From: Deltaproteobacteria bacterium
GTDB taxonomy: Bacteria; Bdellovibrionota_C; UBA2361; OMII01
Length of the DNA: 13,505 bases
Reading direction: 5' to 3'
Assembly (NCBI GenBank): GCA_023262305.1
Contig: JALRCK010000026.1
Span: 1-13,505 of the forward strand
Positions 6,305 to 13,126 of this stretch are shown in pieces. Each line of letters opens with the position of its first letter. The stretch's first letter is position 1. A program made the position numbers and the translations under genes. The notes beneath the pieces are model-generated. The model saw nothing but the letters and a program-made list of their open reading frames with translations, was not told the origin of the DNA and did no database searches.

Positions 6305-8938
6305 CTACTGACGAACGTTAGTCTGGGCTGGCACTCCACCCCGAAGCAGGTCCCGAAGCTCAAGAGCTCGTGCATGCTGCGGCTCGAAGATGAGGATCTT
6401 TTCGACCTCACTCTTCGCCTGCTCCACCTTACCTTGGGCAAAGAGGATTCCGGCGAATGAGTACAACATCTCGATATTAGCGGGATGAAGCTCAAGATAT
6501 GAGTTGATCGCCTTCTCAATCTCTGTGTACTTCTTCATCGGATAGCCGAGCTGAAGAACACCGAGGAGAGCTCTCCTATTCTCAGGATTTGAGGCAACCG
6601 CTTTGGTAAAGAGCTCGAAAGCCTTCTCTTCCTTGTTATTCACCATCGCGCACAAACCGAGTCCTGCAAGAGCAACGTCGTACTTAGGATCAATCGTCAC
6701 AGCCTTGTCGAAGTACTCCTGAGCGACAACCCACTCCTGGCGCTCGGCGGCAAGGGCACCCTTTCCGCACAAGGCCCGAATATTTCGAGGATTGGTTGAG
6801 AGCACCCGGTTATACATCTCATCGGCAAGCTCAAGGTCGCTGTCCATAACATAGAACTCGGCTTCGATGCAGTTAAAGCGCTCTCGTTGAGAGTCAGTCA
6901 GGGATGGTAGTCGTCGCACTTTGTCGAGAGCCTCACGAGCCTCCCCAACCTTCCCCTCACGTCGAAGACCCTCAGCCTCTTCCATCTTACCCTCAGCATA
7001 GCTCACGGTATCTGCGGCCTGCTCGTCACGATGCTGGAAGTACTCAGCTGCGAGTCCCGTGCTGCGCTCATTAGAACGAGCAGCATCCTTCATGGAGGCC
7101 TCAACGGCCGCCGATGTTGTCGGTGTTGTCACCGGCTGCGGTACTGGCTGCGACACTGGCTGCTGAACCGGCTGCTGAGTTGGCGACGGATTCAACTGCT
7201 GAGCTATCATCTGCTGAAGCTCCTTCGCTGCCTCATGATCAGGTCGCTCGGCGATCACCCGAGAGAGCTCGCCATTTGCTGCAGACCACATCCCTTGCTT
7301 GTACAGCACGCCCGCGAGACAGAACCGAATCGCTGCGTCCTGGGGTTTGATTGAAAGGTATCGTCGAAGAGCGGTCTCAGCACGGCTAAAGGCGCCGACC
7401 TGATACGAGCACTCAAGGAGCTGATGAAGGGCGACGAGGTGGTCCGGGCTCTGAGCGAGGACTCGCTCGAATACCGGCATAGCCTCAACAGGCTGACCTG
7501 TCACCGCCACGCACATCCCCATGCCCGTAAGGAGATTCGGGTCATGTGGCGTGATCATGAGCGCGCGCTCGAAGAAGTTTATGGCTTCCCCGATTCGGCC
7601 CTGTGCCAAACAGACAGCGCCACGGGCTTTGAGGACCCGAGTCGAAGTGGCGTCCGCCACCTCAGCCTGTCGTAGTATATTCTCTGCGAGATCGTAATTA
7701 CCATCTCGCGCGGCGATCTCACCTTGTTCGATGAGGTTCTCTAATTGTTTTGCATCAACGCTCATGTCGTAGCATCCTCCAACTGGTGTAGCTTGTGGGG
7801 CATCGACCGCGGCCGAAGTTCCCTTTACAACTCCCTCATATGCCGAAACGGTCTTATCTACTGCATTGTCCCACGTATAACTCTTGGCCATCTCTACAAG
7901 CCCCTCCTTAACGGGCGCATAGAATGCGGCCTGAATGGCCGCACTAATCGAATCAGGGTCCCAAGGCTGGCAGTAGAAGGCGTGATCACCAAGGTAATCT
8001 GCCGACGTGCCCGTCCTTGTCACAACAATATTCTTTCCATGCGCTGCTGCCTCTAAAGACACCAAGCCTGGGAGCTCATACCAACTTGGAAGCACATGAA
8101 TACGACTTGCCGAATAAGCGGACGACAACATCTCAGGGCTCAACCGACCGAGAACGATCGTGCGCCCCTTACGCTTAAACGCCTTCACAGCTGCCTCGTA
8201 CTCAGGCTGATATGAGAAACCTCCGCCCGCGAGAACGACCGTGAGGTCTGAATCCTCGAGAGCCTTGAGTAACATCAACTGATTTTTCCGGGTCTCGATC
8301 CTACCGACGCACAGCACGAAGTCTTTGACTCCATACTCACGCTCGAATAGTTCAGGACCGACCATAACGCCAATCTCATGGCCAAGCGGAACTTCTACAA
8401 CTCGCTCTACTAACGGAAAATCTCTCTTGATCGCGGCTGACTCACCGGAGCCATTCGGGAATAGTGCGGCCGCATTGTCAGCAAGCCAGTCACACCCAAA
8501 ACGCTCTGCAGGAAGAACGTGTGCTGGGTCAATCGAGTGCTCCTTGAGCCACCCACGATCCTGCCCCTGCGCCACATACCGCATCAGGTTTATCGCTACA
8601 GCGTGTGATTGATGGTGGAATGTAGGAAGATCCTCGTAGAGGGTTGTGACAACAAACGGAACCCCACACTCATGCGCTTTTCTCCCCAGATCTGTGGTCA
8701 ACTCAACGGTAGCAAAATTGAAGAGGTGAACGAGATCGTACTGCGAGGGATCTTCGGTATGAGCGACATCAACCGTTACATCTACTCCACGGGATGCAAG
8801 TCCCTGGCTAAGCTTCTCGAGTACAATCGTGTCACCGCCTCGGTGAATAAACGAGTCCTGACGATTCTGCATGAGGACCCGCAACCCTGCGCGACGTTGT
8901 GGTACCTCCGTCTTCACGGCGATCTCTGGCTGCACCAC
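6305..8938 (-). CDS. GT4 glycosyltransferase fused to two TPR arrays (877 residues)
   Basis: Residues ~19-372 form a GT-B, GT4-family glycosyltransferase. It has a donor-binding segment VGRIETRKNQ (211-220) with the usual Arg and Lys, and an EX7E motif ELPGLVSLE (E288 and E296). From ~395 the rest is helical tetratricopeptide repeats: about five to residue ~570, then a linker, then about five or six more from ~647 to ~860. The linker contains four tandem XQPV tetrapeptides (588-603) and separates the arrays. TPRs normally bind protein partners, so the enzyme may dock on a protein acceptor or a complex; this is inferred. There is no signal peptide or membrane segment, so it is likely cytosolic. 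The start is a GTG at 8938 with AGGT seven bases upstream; the GTG at 8935 is also possible. It follows the other GT4 gene by 21 bp in the same frame. Confidence 0.9.
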   Translation of the reverse strand: MVQPEIAVKTEVPQRRAGLRVLMQNRQDSFIHRGGDTIVLEKLSQGLASRGVDVTVDVAHTEDPSQYDLVHLFNFATVELTTDLGRKAHECGVPFVVTTLYEDLPTFHHQSHAVAINLMRYVAQGQDRGWLKEHSIDPAHVLPAERFGCDWLADNAAALFPNGSGESAAIKRDFPLVERVVEVPLGHEIGVMVGPELFEREYGVKDFVLCVGRIETRKNQLMLLKALEDSDLTVVLAGGGFSYQPEYEAAVKAFKRKGRTIVLGRLSPEMLSSAYSASRIHVLPSWYELPGLVSLEAAAHGKNIVVTRTGTSADYLGDHAFYCQPWDPDSISAAIQAAFYAPVKEGLVEMAKSYTWDNAVDKTVSAYEGVVKGTSAAVDAPQATPVGGCYDMSVDAKQLENLIEQGEIAARDGNYDLAENILRQAEVADATSTRVLKARGAVCLAQGRIGEAINFFERALMITPHDPNLLTGMGMCVAVTGQPVEAMPVFERVLAQSPDHLVALHQLLECSYQVGAFSRAETALRRYLSIKPQDAAIRFCLAGVLYKQGMWSAANGELSRVIAERPDHEAAKELQQMIAQQLNPSPTQQPVQQPVSQPVPQPVTTPTTSAAVEASMKDAARSNERSTGLAAEYFQHRDEQAADTVSYAEGKMEEAEGLRREGKVGEAREALDKVRRLPSLTDSQRERFNCIEAEFYVMDSDLELADEMYNRVLSTNPRNIRALCGKGALAAERQEWVVAQEYFDKAVTIDPKYDVALAGLGLCAMVNNKEEKAFELFTKAVASNPENRRALLGVLQLGYPMKKYTEIEKAINSYLELHPANIEMLYSFAGILFAQGKVEQAKSEVEKILIFEPQHARALELRDLLRGGVPAQTNVRQ
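7131..7178 (-). repeat. Four tandem 12-bp repeats coding XQPV in the GT4-TPR linker
   Basis: Units at 7131, 7143, 7155 and 7167 on the plus strand follow the pattern AC(C/T)GGCTGC plus three variable bases. On the coding strand they read QQPV, QQPV, SQPV and PQPV, between the two TPR arrays. Such units can vary in number by slippage in steps of four residues without breaking the frame. Confidence 0.85.
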
Positions 8939-8959
8939 CTCTTCTACCTGGGCGGGAGG

Positions 8960-10150
8960 TCAATACGTTGGACGCTCCTCAATCGAGGAGAACAGGACTG
9001 AATACGACTCTTGAATTTTTTGAGCCGTCACTGGCCAAGCGTTGCGCTGTGCAAATGCACGTGCGTTGAGGCGAACCTGCTCGCACAACTCAGGGTTCCT
9101 AATCAGCAATTCGGCCGAAACGCCAGGAGGATAACCACCTGTGATGTGCCATACAGCGTCACCGAATGACATCATGCTTGGCGAGATGGATGCCATCACC
9201 ACAGCACCTGTTCCGATCGCAAGGGAGCAGGCACCTGAAGCCTCATAGTAGTCAGAATGATAGTTCATCACGACGATATCGGAGGCTGCGAGGTACTCGC
9301 CAACTTCCCGATCACTGACGTACTCAGACACAAAGGACATACAATCTTCGAGCTTGTGTGCTTGGACGAAGTCTTTGAGCGCTTTCAGATAGTGAGCGCT
9401 GCTCTTCTGATCTGTGCGAGACTGCCCGACTATGAGCCCGCGTGCTGGTATCCCCTTCGATTGAAGGTGAGCTACAGCTTCGATGACGGCCTCCATTCCC
9501 TTGTGCGGCTGGATAAATCCGAAGCTCGTAATAAGCGGACCCTGCCGAGTCAGCCCCAGCTTTACACGCAAGGACTCTCGCGACTCAGCTGAGAGGTCAT
9601 TACGAATTTCAACACCATGAGCAACAACAGCGACTCGTTCCGGTCGAGCTCCATTTGCTATAGCTTCAAGCCGATTCTCTGGTGAGTGAACGAGAACTCG
9701 ATCAGCGATCGAGAGGAGCGCACGATGTTCCTCTCGGGTGGTGAAGAGTTGATGTACGTGAACTACTACCTTTACCCCTCGACTTTGAACACGACGTACG
9801 AAGAGGGAGAAGGTAGGCTGAACGAAGAAGTTGGTGTGGCAATTAATGTAGAGGATGTCGAGGTTCGACTTCTCAATCTCAACCTCAAGCCGAGAATAAT
9901 CATCGGCGCCCTCACCGGTGGTGACTCGCTTCCAGCACCGACGCACTATCGGCTCGTCGCTTCCTGTGACCTCACAATCTGTCTCAGCGAATACTGCAAC
10001 AACGTGGGATGTAAGATGAGGAACAAGGAATTTAGCATAGGTCGCAAGACCGCATGCCTGATTCCACGGCGAAAGCAAACCAACTCGCAACGGCACGTCT
10101 CTCGTGTCGCTCGTGGTCACCGCCATGTTTGTTCCATCTGATACAGTCAT
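8960..10150 (-). CDS. GT4-family glycosyltransferase (396 residues)
   Basis: A GT-B glycosyltransferase that moves a sugar from a nucleotide-sugar donor. The N-terminal Rossmann half begins LRVGLLSPWNQACGLATY (residues 21-38), with the glycine-rich loop typical of GT4. The donor half includes FGFIQPHKG (210-218) and YEASGACSLAIGTG (302-315). The usual EX7E motif keeps the first Glu (E303) but has Ala at the second position (A311), so its catalysis or donor handling may differ. No signal peptide or membrane segment. The ATG at 10150 has AAGGA nine bases upstream (10160-10164); an in-frame ATG at codon 9 is an alternative. It lies directly before the GT4-TPR gene, so the two are surely cotranscribed and may act on the same glycan. 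Confidence 0.92.
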   Translation of the reverse strand: MTVSDGTNMAVTTSDTRDVPLRVGLLSPWNQACGLATYAKFLVPHLTSHVVAVFAETDCEVTGSDEPIVRRCWKRVTTGEGADDYSRLEVEIEKSNLDILYINCHTNFFVQPTFSLFVRRVQSRGVKVVVHVHQLFTTREEHRALLSIADRVLVHSPENRLEAIANGARPERVAVVAHGVEIRNDLSAESRESLRVKLGLTRQGPLITSFGFIQPHKGMEAVIEAVAHLQSKGIPARGLIVGQSRTDQKSSAHYLKALKDFVQAHKLEDCMSFVSEYVSDREVGEYLAASDIVVMNYHSDYYEASGACSLAIGTGAVVMASISPSMMSFGDAVWHITGGYPPGVSAELLIRNPELCEQVRLNARAFAQRNAWPVTAQKIQESYSVLFSSIEERPTY

Positions 10151-10416
10151 CGTACAATATCCTTACCCTTCCTTTGGGAAGCAGATGTTACGATGCAAGG
10201 ATGTGCTCAGAAGCCTCAAAGATATTTGGGGCGGGGGCTGCGAGAATAGAACGCTGGACTATTAGGGTCTCCTACCGCATGAAATGGGGGCGGCGACCAT
10301 ATGGGGATAAACGAAACAATAAGTTAACCACCTTATATAAGGGAGTATAGGTCAGCATGCATGGTCGCGGACGAGCCATGCTCGCCCACCACCATGAAAC
10401 CTTATCTCAACTGAAC
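10151..10416. other. Intergenic region upstream of the GT4 gene
   Basis: The GT4 Shine-Dalgarno lies at 10160-10164. The region also holds a 12-bp perfect AT-rich palindrome, CCTTATATAAGG (10331-10342), next to GTTAAC (10323-10328), and a CGAGC/GCTCG hairpin with a 3-nt loop (10372-10384). These could be protein-binding sites for a promoter reading leftwards, but I could not place -35 and -10 boxes with proper spacing. No ORF is supported. Confidence 0.35.
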
Positions 10417-10436
10417 GCGGTCCCGGTGGGGACCGC
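10417..10436 (-). terminator. Perfect 8-bp GC hairpin after the 203-residue gene (terminator-like, poor T-run)
   Basis: GCGGTCCC (10417-10424) and GGGACCGC (10429-10436) form a perfect 8-bp stem with a 4-nt loop, six bases beyond the stop codon at 10443. On the minus strand it is followed only by GTTCAGTT, so it is a weak or Rho-assisted terminator, or a 3'-end stabiliser or attenuator between operon genes. Confidence 0.5.
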
Positions 10437-10442
10437 CTGGAA

Positions 10443-11054
10443 TTACATCGCTGGAGCAGCTGGCTGCATATCACGCGCTGCTCTGCGGCAAGCGTCCTCA
10501 AGCTTGTCGAGCTTTGGCTCAAGCTCCTTCTCAAGGCTCTCACCAAGGGCCCACCATGACTGGTAGAGCTGTTGCTGGCAGATCTTTTTACAGGTCTCAG
10601 AGATCTCCTGAACTTGGGGAGTTATATCGAGTTTTGAACGCTTAGGAGTCGGAACAAGCTGAAGGAGGGTTCCGTACCACTCGAAGAACGCCCGGAGTGT
10701 ATCAACCGCGCTCTTGAGACGCTTGTTACCTGTGATCATGTCGCCGTCTTGGAACCCCTTGCGAGCATCGCGGAACTCAAAGAAGCACGAGCGAACCACT
10801 CGCGAGGCATCTTGAATTCTATCGGCTACATAATATTCGGGAAGACCGGTTTGTATGTCCAAAACTTCACCAGCGAGCTGTGAGGTGTTTTGGGACCACT
10901 CCTCGTCAGAGAGCTCTCGACCATCGATCAAGATGCTCGTCATCATGTGCTCTGGGTCGATTGAGACCTTGAGCAGCTCAATGAGATCCGTGAAACGAGG
11001 AACTGAGGTGCAATCGACATCCGTGTATTCACCATTTATACGAACGCGCAACAT
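10443..11054 (-). CDS. Unrecognised 203-residue protein: predicted ubiquitin-like beta-grasp domain plus helical domain
   Basis: I do not recognise a named family. The first ~70 residues fit the beta-beta-alpha-beta-beta order of a ubiquitin-like beta-grasp fold: LRVRING, YTDVDCTSV, a helix around FTDLIELLKVSI, SILIDGREL, and EVLDIQTG. No Gly-Gly tail is seen; the chain continues into about 130 residues of likely helices, ending in a charged stretch near EKELEPKLDKLEDACRRAARDM. There is no signal peptide or membrane segment. The ATG at 11054 has AAAGGGG six bases upstream, a strong Shine-Dalgarno. It sits between GT9 and GT4 on the same strand, so it may be an adaptor or chaperone for the glycosylation machinery or its acceptor. 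The fold is judged by eye and the role is inferred. Confidence 0.8.
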   Translation of the reverse strand: MLRVRINGEYTDVDCTSVPRFTDLIELLKVSIDPEHMMTSILIDGRELSDEEWSQNTSQLAGEVLDIQTGLPEYYVADRIQDASRVVRSCFFEFRDARKGFQDGDMITGNKRLKSAVDTLRAFFEWYGTLLQLVPTPKRSKLDITPQVQEISETCKKICQQQLYQSWWALGESLEKELEPKLDKLEDACRRAARDMQPAAPAM

Positions 11055-11060
11055 AAGAGT

Positions 11061-11067
11061 CCCCTTT
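11061..11067 (-). promoter_or_regulatory. Shine-Dalgarno of the 203-residue gene
   Basis: AAAGGGG on the minus strand, six bases before the ATG at 11054. It fixes the start of this gene. Confidence 0.6.
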
Positions 11068-11160
11068 GTATATTACCGAGCGAATCGCTCATTTCCCTTT
11101 TTAAAACCTACCCTCAGGACACCGCCCCGTCGAAACTCCCCCACTGTATGGGAGCTCGCA

Positions 11161-12801
11161 TCAAGCACTCGCGTAGTATGCCGCAAACTTCTGACATCGG
11201 CGCTCCAGGTCCTGGTAGATGCTCTTCATTTGTGATGCAAGTTCGAGCGCATCGGATCCTTGTAAATTCTCTTTTGAGAATACAAACATCCTTGAGAGAG
11301 CCCCAAGAGGACCGTGCGAAAGCCCTAACTCCTCGATAGTACGGTCTAACTCGGATATATCACCGTTTATTTTCTTTAACTGATTTGCCGTTGTAGAGGT
11401 ATCCCTCACATAGGCCCCAAGGACCTCCATCAGCTGTTGACCCCGCTGAGCCGCCCCGGAAAGCTCTGGAAGACCCTTGAGATCCTCATTTACCACTGAC
11501 AACGAGGTCGGCCTGGGAGGGTCAACCTCAAAGCCCCCGATGTCATCCAGCCACAATTTGCGGTACGCCTGTCGATACCGAAGGTATGGATCGCCAGATT
11601 TCCCGTTGATCGCAACCAAATCACAGAAACCGAACTTGTCGAACTGAGAGCGGTACACGATAACTCCCCGGGGATCGGCTAATCGCGTAGGGACTTCCGT
11701 TACCTCTCCCGCCACACGAGCCATCGCCAAATGGGCAACGAGCTCCGGAGTTATGGTGTCGTGACACTCGGGCTTGCTACACGGCTTGTTTGGGTTACAC
11801 GGACCACACCCAATCACTGGCTGCAGCACGATATTCCCCTCACTATAGGGCCCCGTCTCAAATCCAAAAGCCGATGCAAGGAACATCGATACGACAGGTG
11901 TACCTACCGCCACAGAGATATGCATCGGACCGGTATCTCCAGTGATCAACACATCACTGAGTTTAAGCATCGCCGCCAACTGCGGAACCGAGGTTTTTCC
12001 GGCCACAGATATCACATTCGGAGATGAGCATCCTTCAACGATCGGGTCTATAATGTTTCGCTCTTTCGCGGCTCCGGTGAGCACCACCCGCGCGTTGTGC
12101 TTCTCCGTGAGGATCTTAATCATCGAGACAAAGCGGGCTGGACTCCATTGTCGCTTACCCTGACTCGCCCCAGCCTGCACCGCTATAAGGGGTCCGGTGT
12201 TGGTAAAATTCGCCTCCGAGATGAGCTTTTCACAGTGCTCCATAGCTTCTGGCTGAACGGTGATCAGAAGATGTCTGGGATGATTCTCTACATCAGCGGA
12301 GCAACGGAACACATCCACGAGGTTGAGCGAGTTATACTGACGATTTTGATGAAATACAGATGTTGCAAAGAGACGCGCCCACTCCGTTTCGATAACTCTG
12401 TAACCTTCATCATCAGCCGTCCAACCGCCGTTGCGTTTAATTCCGATCAGGCTCAAGAGCAATGCGGTATAAGCCGACGATGACATATTGAGGCAGTAGT
12501 CAAAATTCTTCTGCCTGAGGTCAGTAACCATCTTGGAGACGTACTCATAACCATCAATAATGCCGTCCTTCTCTCGTGAGATGCACCGCACGACATAGTT
12601 GAGGTCGATACCGATGATCTCGTCGATATTCGGAATAACCCTACACACATCTTCAAACTGCTTCTCGACAAGCACTGCGATGTGGCAACCGGGATTCTCG
12701 GCTTTGATGCCAGCGATCGTCGGCGTTGCCTGGAGCATATCGCCGAGACGCGTGATGTTCACGAGAAGGATTCTGCTCTTGTTGGGATATCGCCTCTTCA
12801 T
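11161..12801 (-). CDS. Glycosyltransferase family 9 (heptosyltransferase-like) with helical C-terminal extension (546 residues)
   Basis: GT9 enzymes such as WaaC and WaaF transfer heptose to LPS core. Here residues ~9-360 are the GT-B core: ILLVNITRLGDMLQATP (11-27) with the conserved catalytic Asp (D21), AVQAGASQGKRQWSPARF (207-224) with the conserved Lys (K216), and TGDTGPMHISVAVGTP (287-302). CGPCNPNKPCSKPEC (332-346) is a four-Cys segment seen in many GT9 proteins. Residues ~365-546 are an extra domain that ordinary WaaF-type enzymes (about 350 residues) lack; it is largely helical and charged. No signal peptide. The gene starts 3 bp after the upstream stop, implying operon expression and translational coupling, with only a weak Shine-Dalgarno (AAAAAG). 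The acceptor may be LPS or a protein; the sequence does not decide. Confidence 0.9.
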   Translation of the reverse strand: MKRRYPNKSRILLVNITRLGDMLQATPTIAGIKAENPGCHIAVLVEKQFEDVCRVIPNIDEIIGIDLNYVVRCISREKDGIIDGYEYVSKMVTDLRQKNFDYCLNMSSSAYTALLLSLIGIKRNGGWTADDEGYRVIETEWARLFATSVFHQNRQYNSLNLVDVFRCSADVENHPRHLLITVQPEAMEHCEKLISEANFTNTGPLIAVQAGASQGKRQWSPARFVSMIKILTEKHNARVVLTGAAKERNIIDPIVEGCSSPNVISVAGKTSVPQLAAMLKLSDVLITGDTGPMHISVAVGTPVVSMFLASAFGFETGPYSEGNIVLQPVIGCGPCNPNKPCSKPECHDTITPELVAHLAMARVAGEVTEVPTRLADPRGVIVYRSQFDKFGFCDLVAINGKSGDPYLRYRQAYRKLWLDDIGGFEVDPPRPTSLSVVNEDLKGLPELSGAAQRGQQLMEVLGAYVRDTSTTANQLKKINGDISELDRTIEELGLSHGPLGALSRMFVFSKENLQGSDALELASQMKSIYQDLERRCQKFAAYYASA

Positions 12802-12804
12802 ACG

Positions 12805-13126
12805 CTACTTTTTCAACCCCGCTTCCTCAGTACGCATGCGAACGATCTGGCTCTTCACATGGTGCATGAAGAGCAGCTTCTGCTCGGTCTCTGTCAGCTT
12901 GCCCTGACCTGTGACGATGTCAGCGATCAGCCCATCCAATGCGGGCTCTTCGCCTCGAGCGAAAGCACGCTCACACCGTTCCTTCAATTCAGGCTCTCCC
13001 TCAACTCTGTTGATCATCTCTGCCCATGGACTCGTCTGCTCACGCTGACGCAGCATCTGGTACTTACTCGCGTACACCGTAGCTAACATCTGCTCCAGTC
13101 TTCGCTGATACGAGTGATCCCTGATC
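12805..13126 (-). CDS. Unrecognised small helical protein upstream of GT9, 5' end replaced at a probable chimeric join
   Basis: About 106 codons ending EEAGLKK and TAG at 12805, three bases before the GT9 start. The residues are mostly helical and charged, for example LTETEQKLLFMHHVKSQIVRMR near the end. I do not recognise the family. Reading upstream, the frame runs without a stop into an Mfd-like sequence from about 13127, so the native start is probably missing. ATG codons inside at 13089 and 13056 have no convincing ribosome binding site. All eight Gln codons in this part are CAG and most Glu codons are GAG, as in the neighbouring glycosyltransferase genes, so this part belongs to the main genome. 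It may be a partner of the glycosylation proteins; this is inferred from position only. Confidence 0.6.

Noticed and set aside
11070..11090. TAATAT -10 box with GAGCG/CGCTC hairpin in the spacer before the 203-residue gene
   Set aside because: The implied transcription start would fall within the Shine-Dalgarno, and no -35 box is seen.
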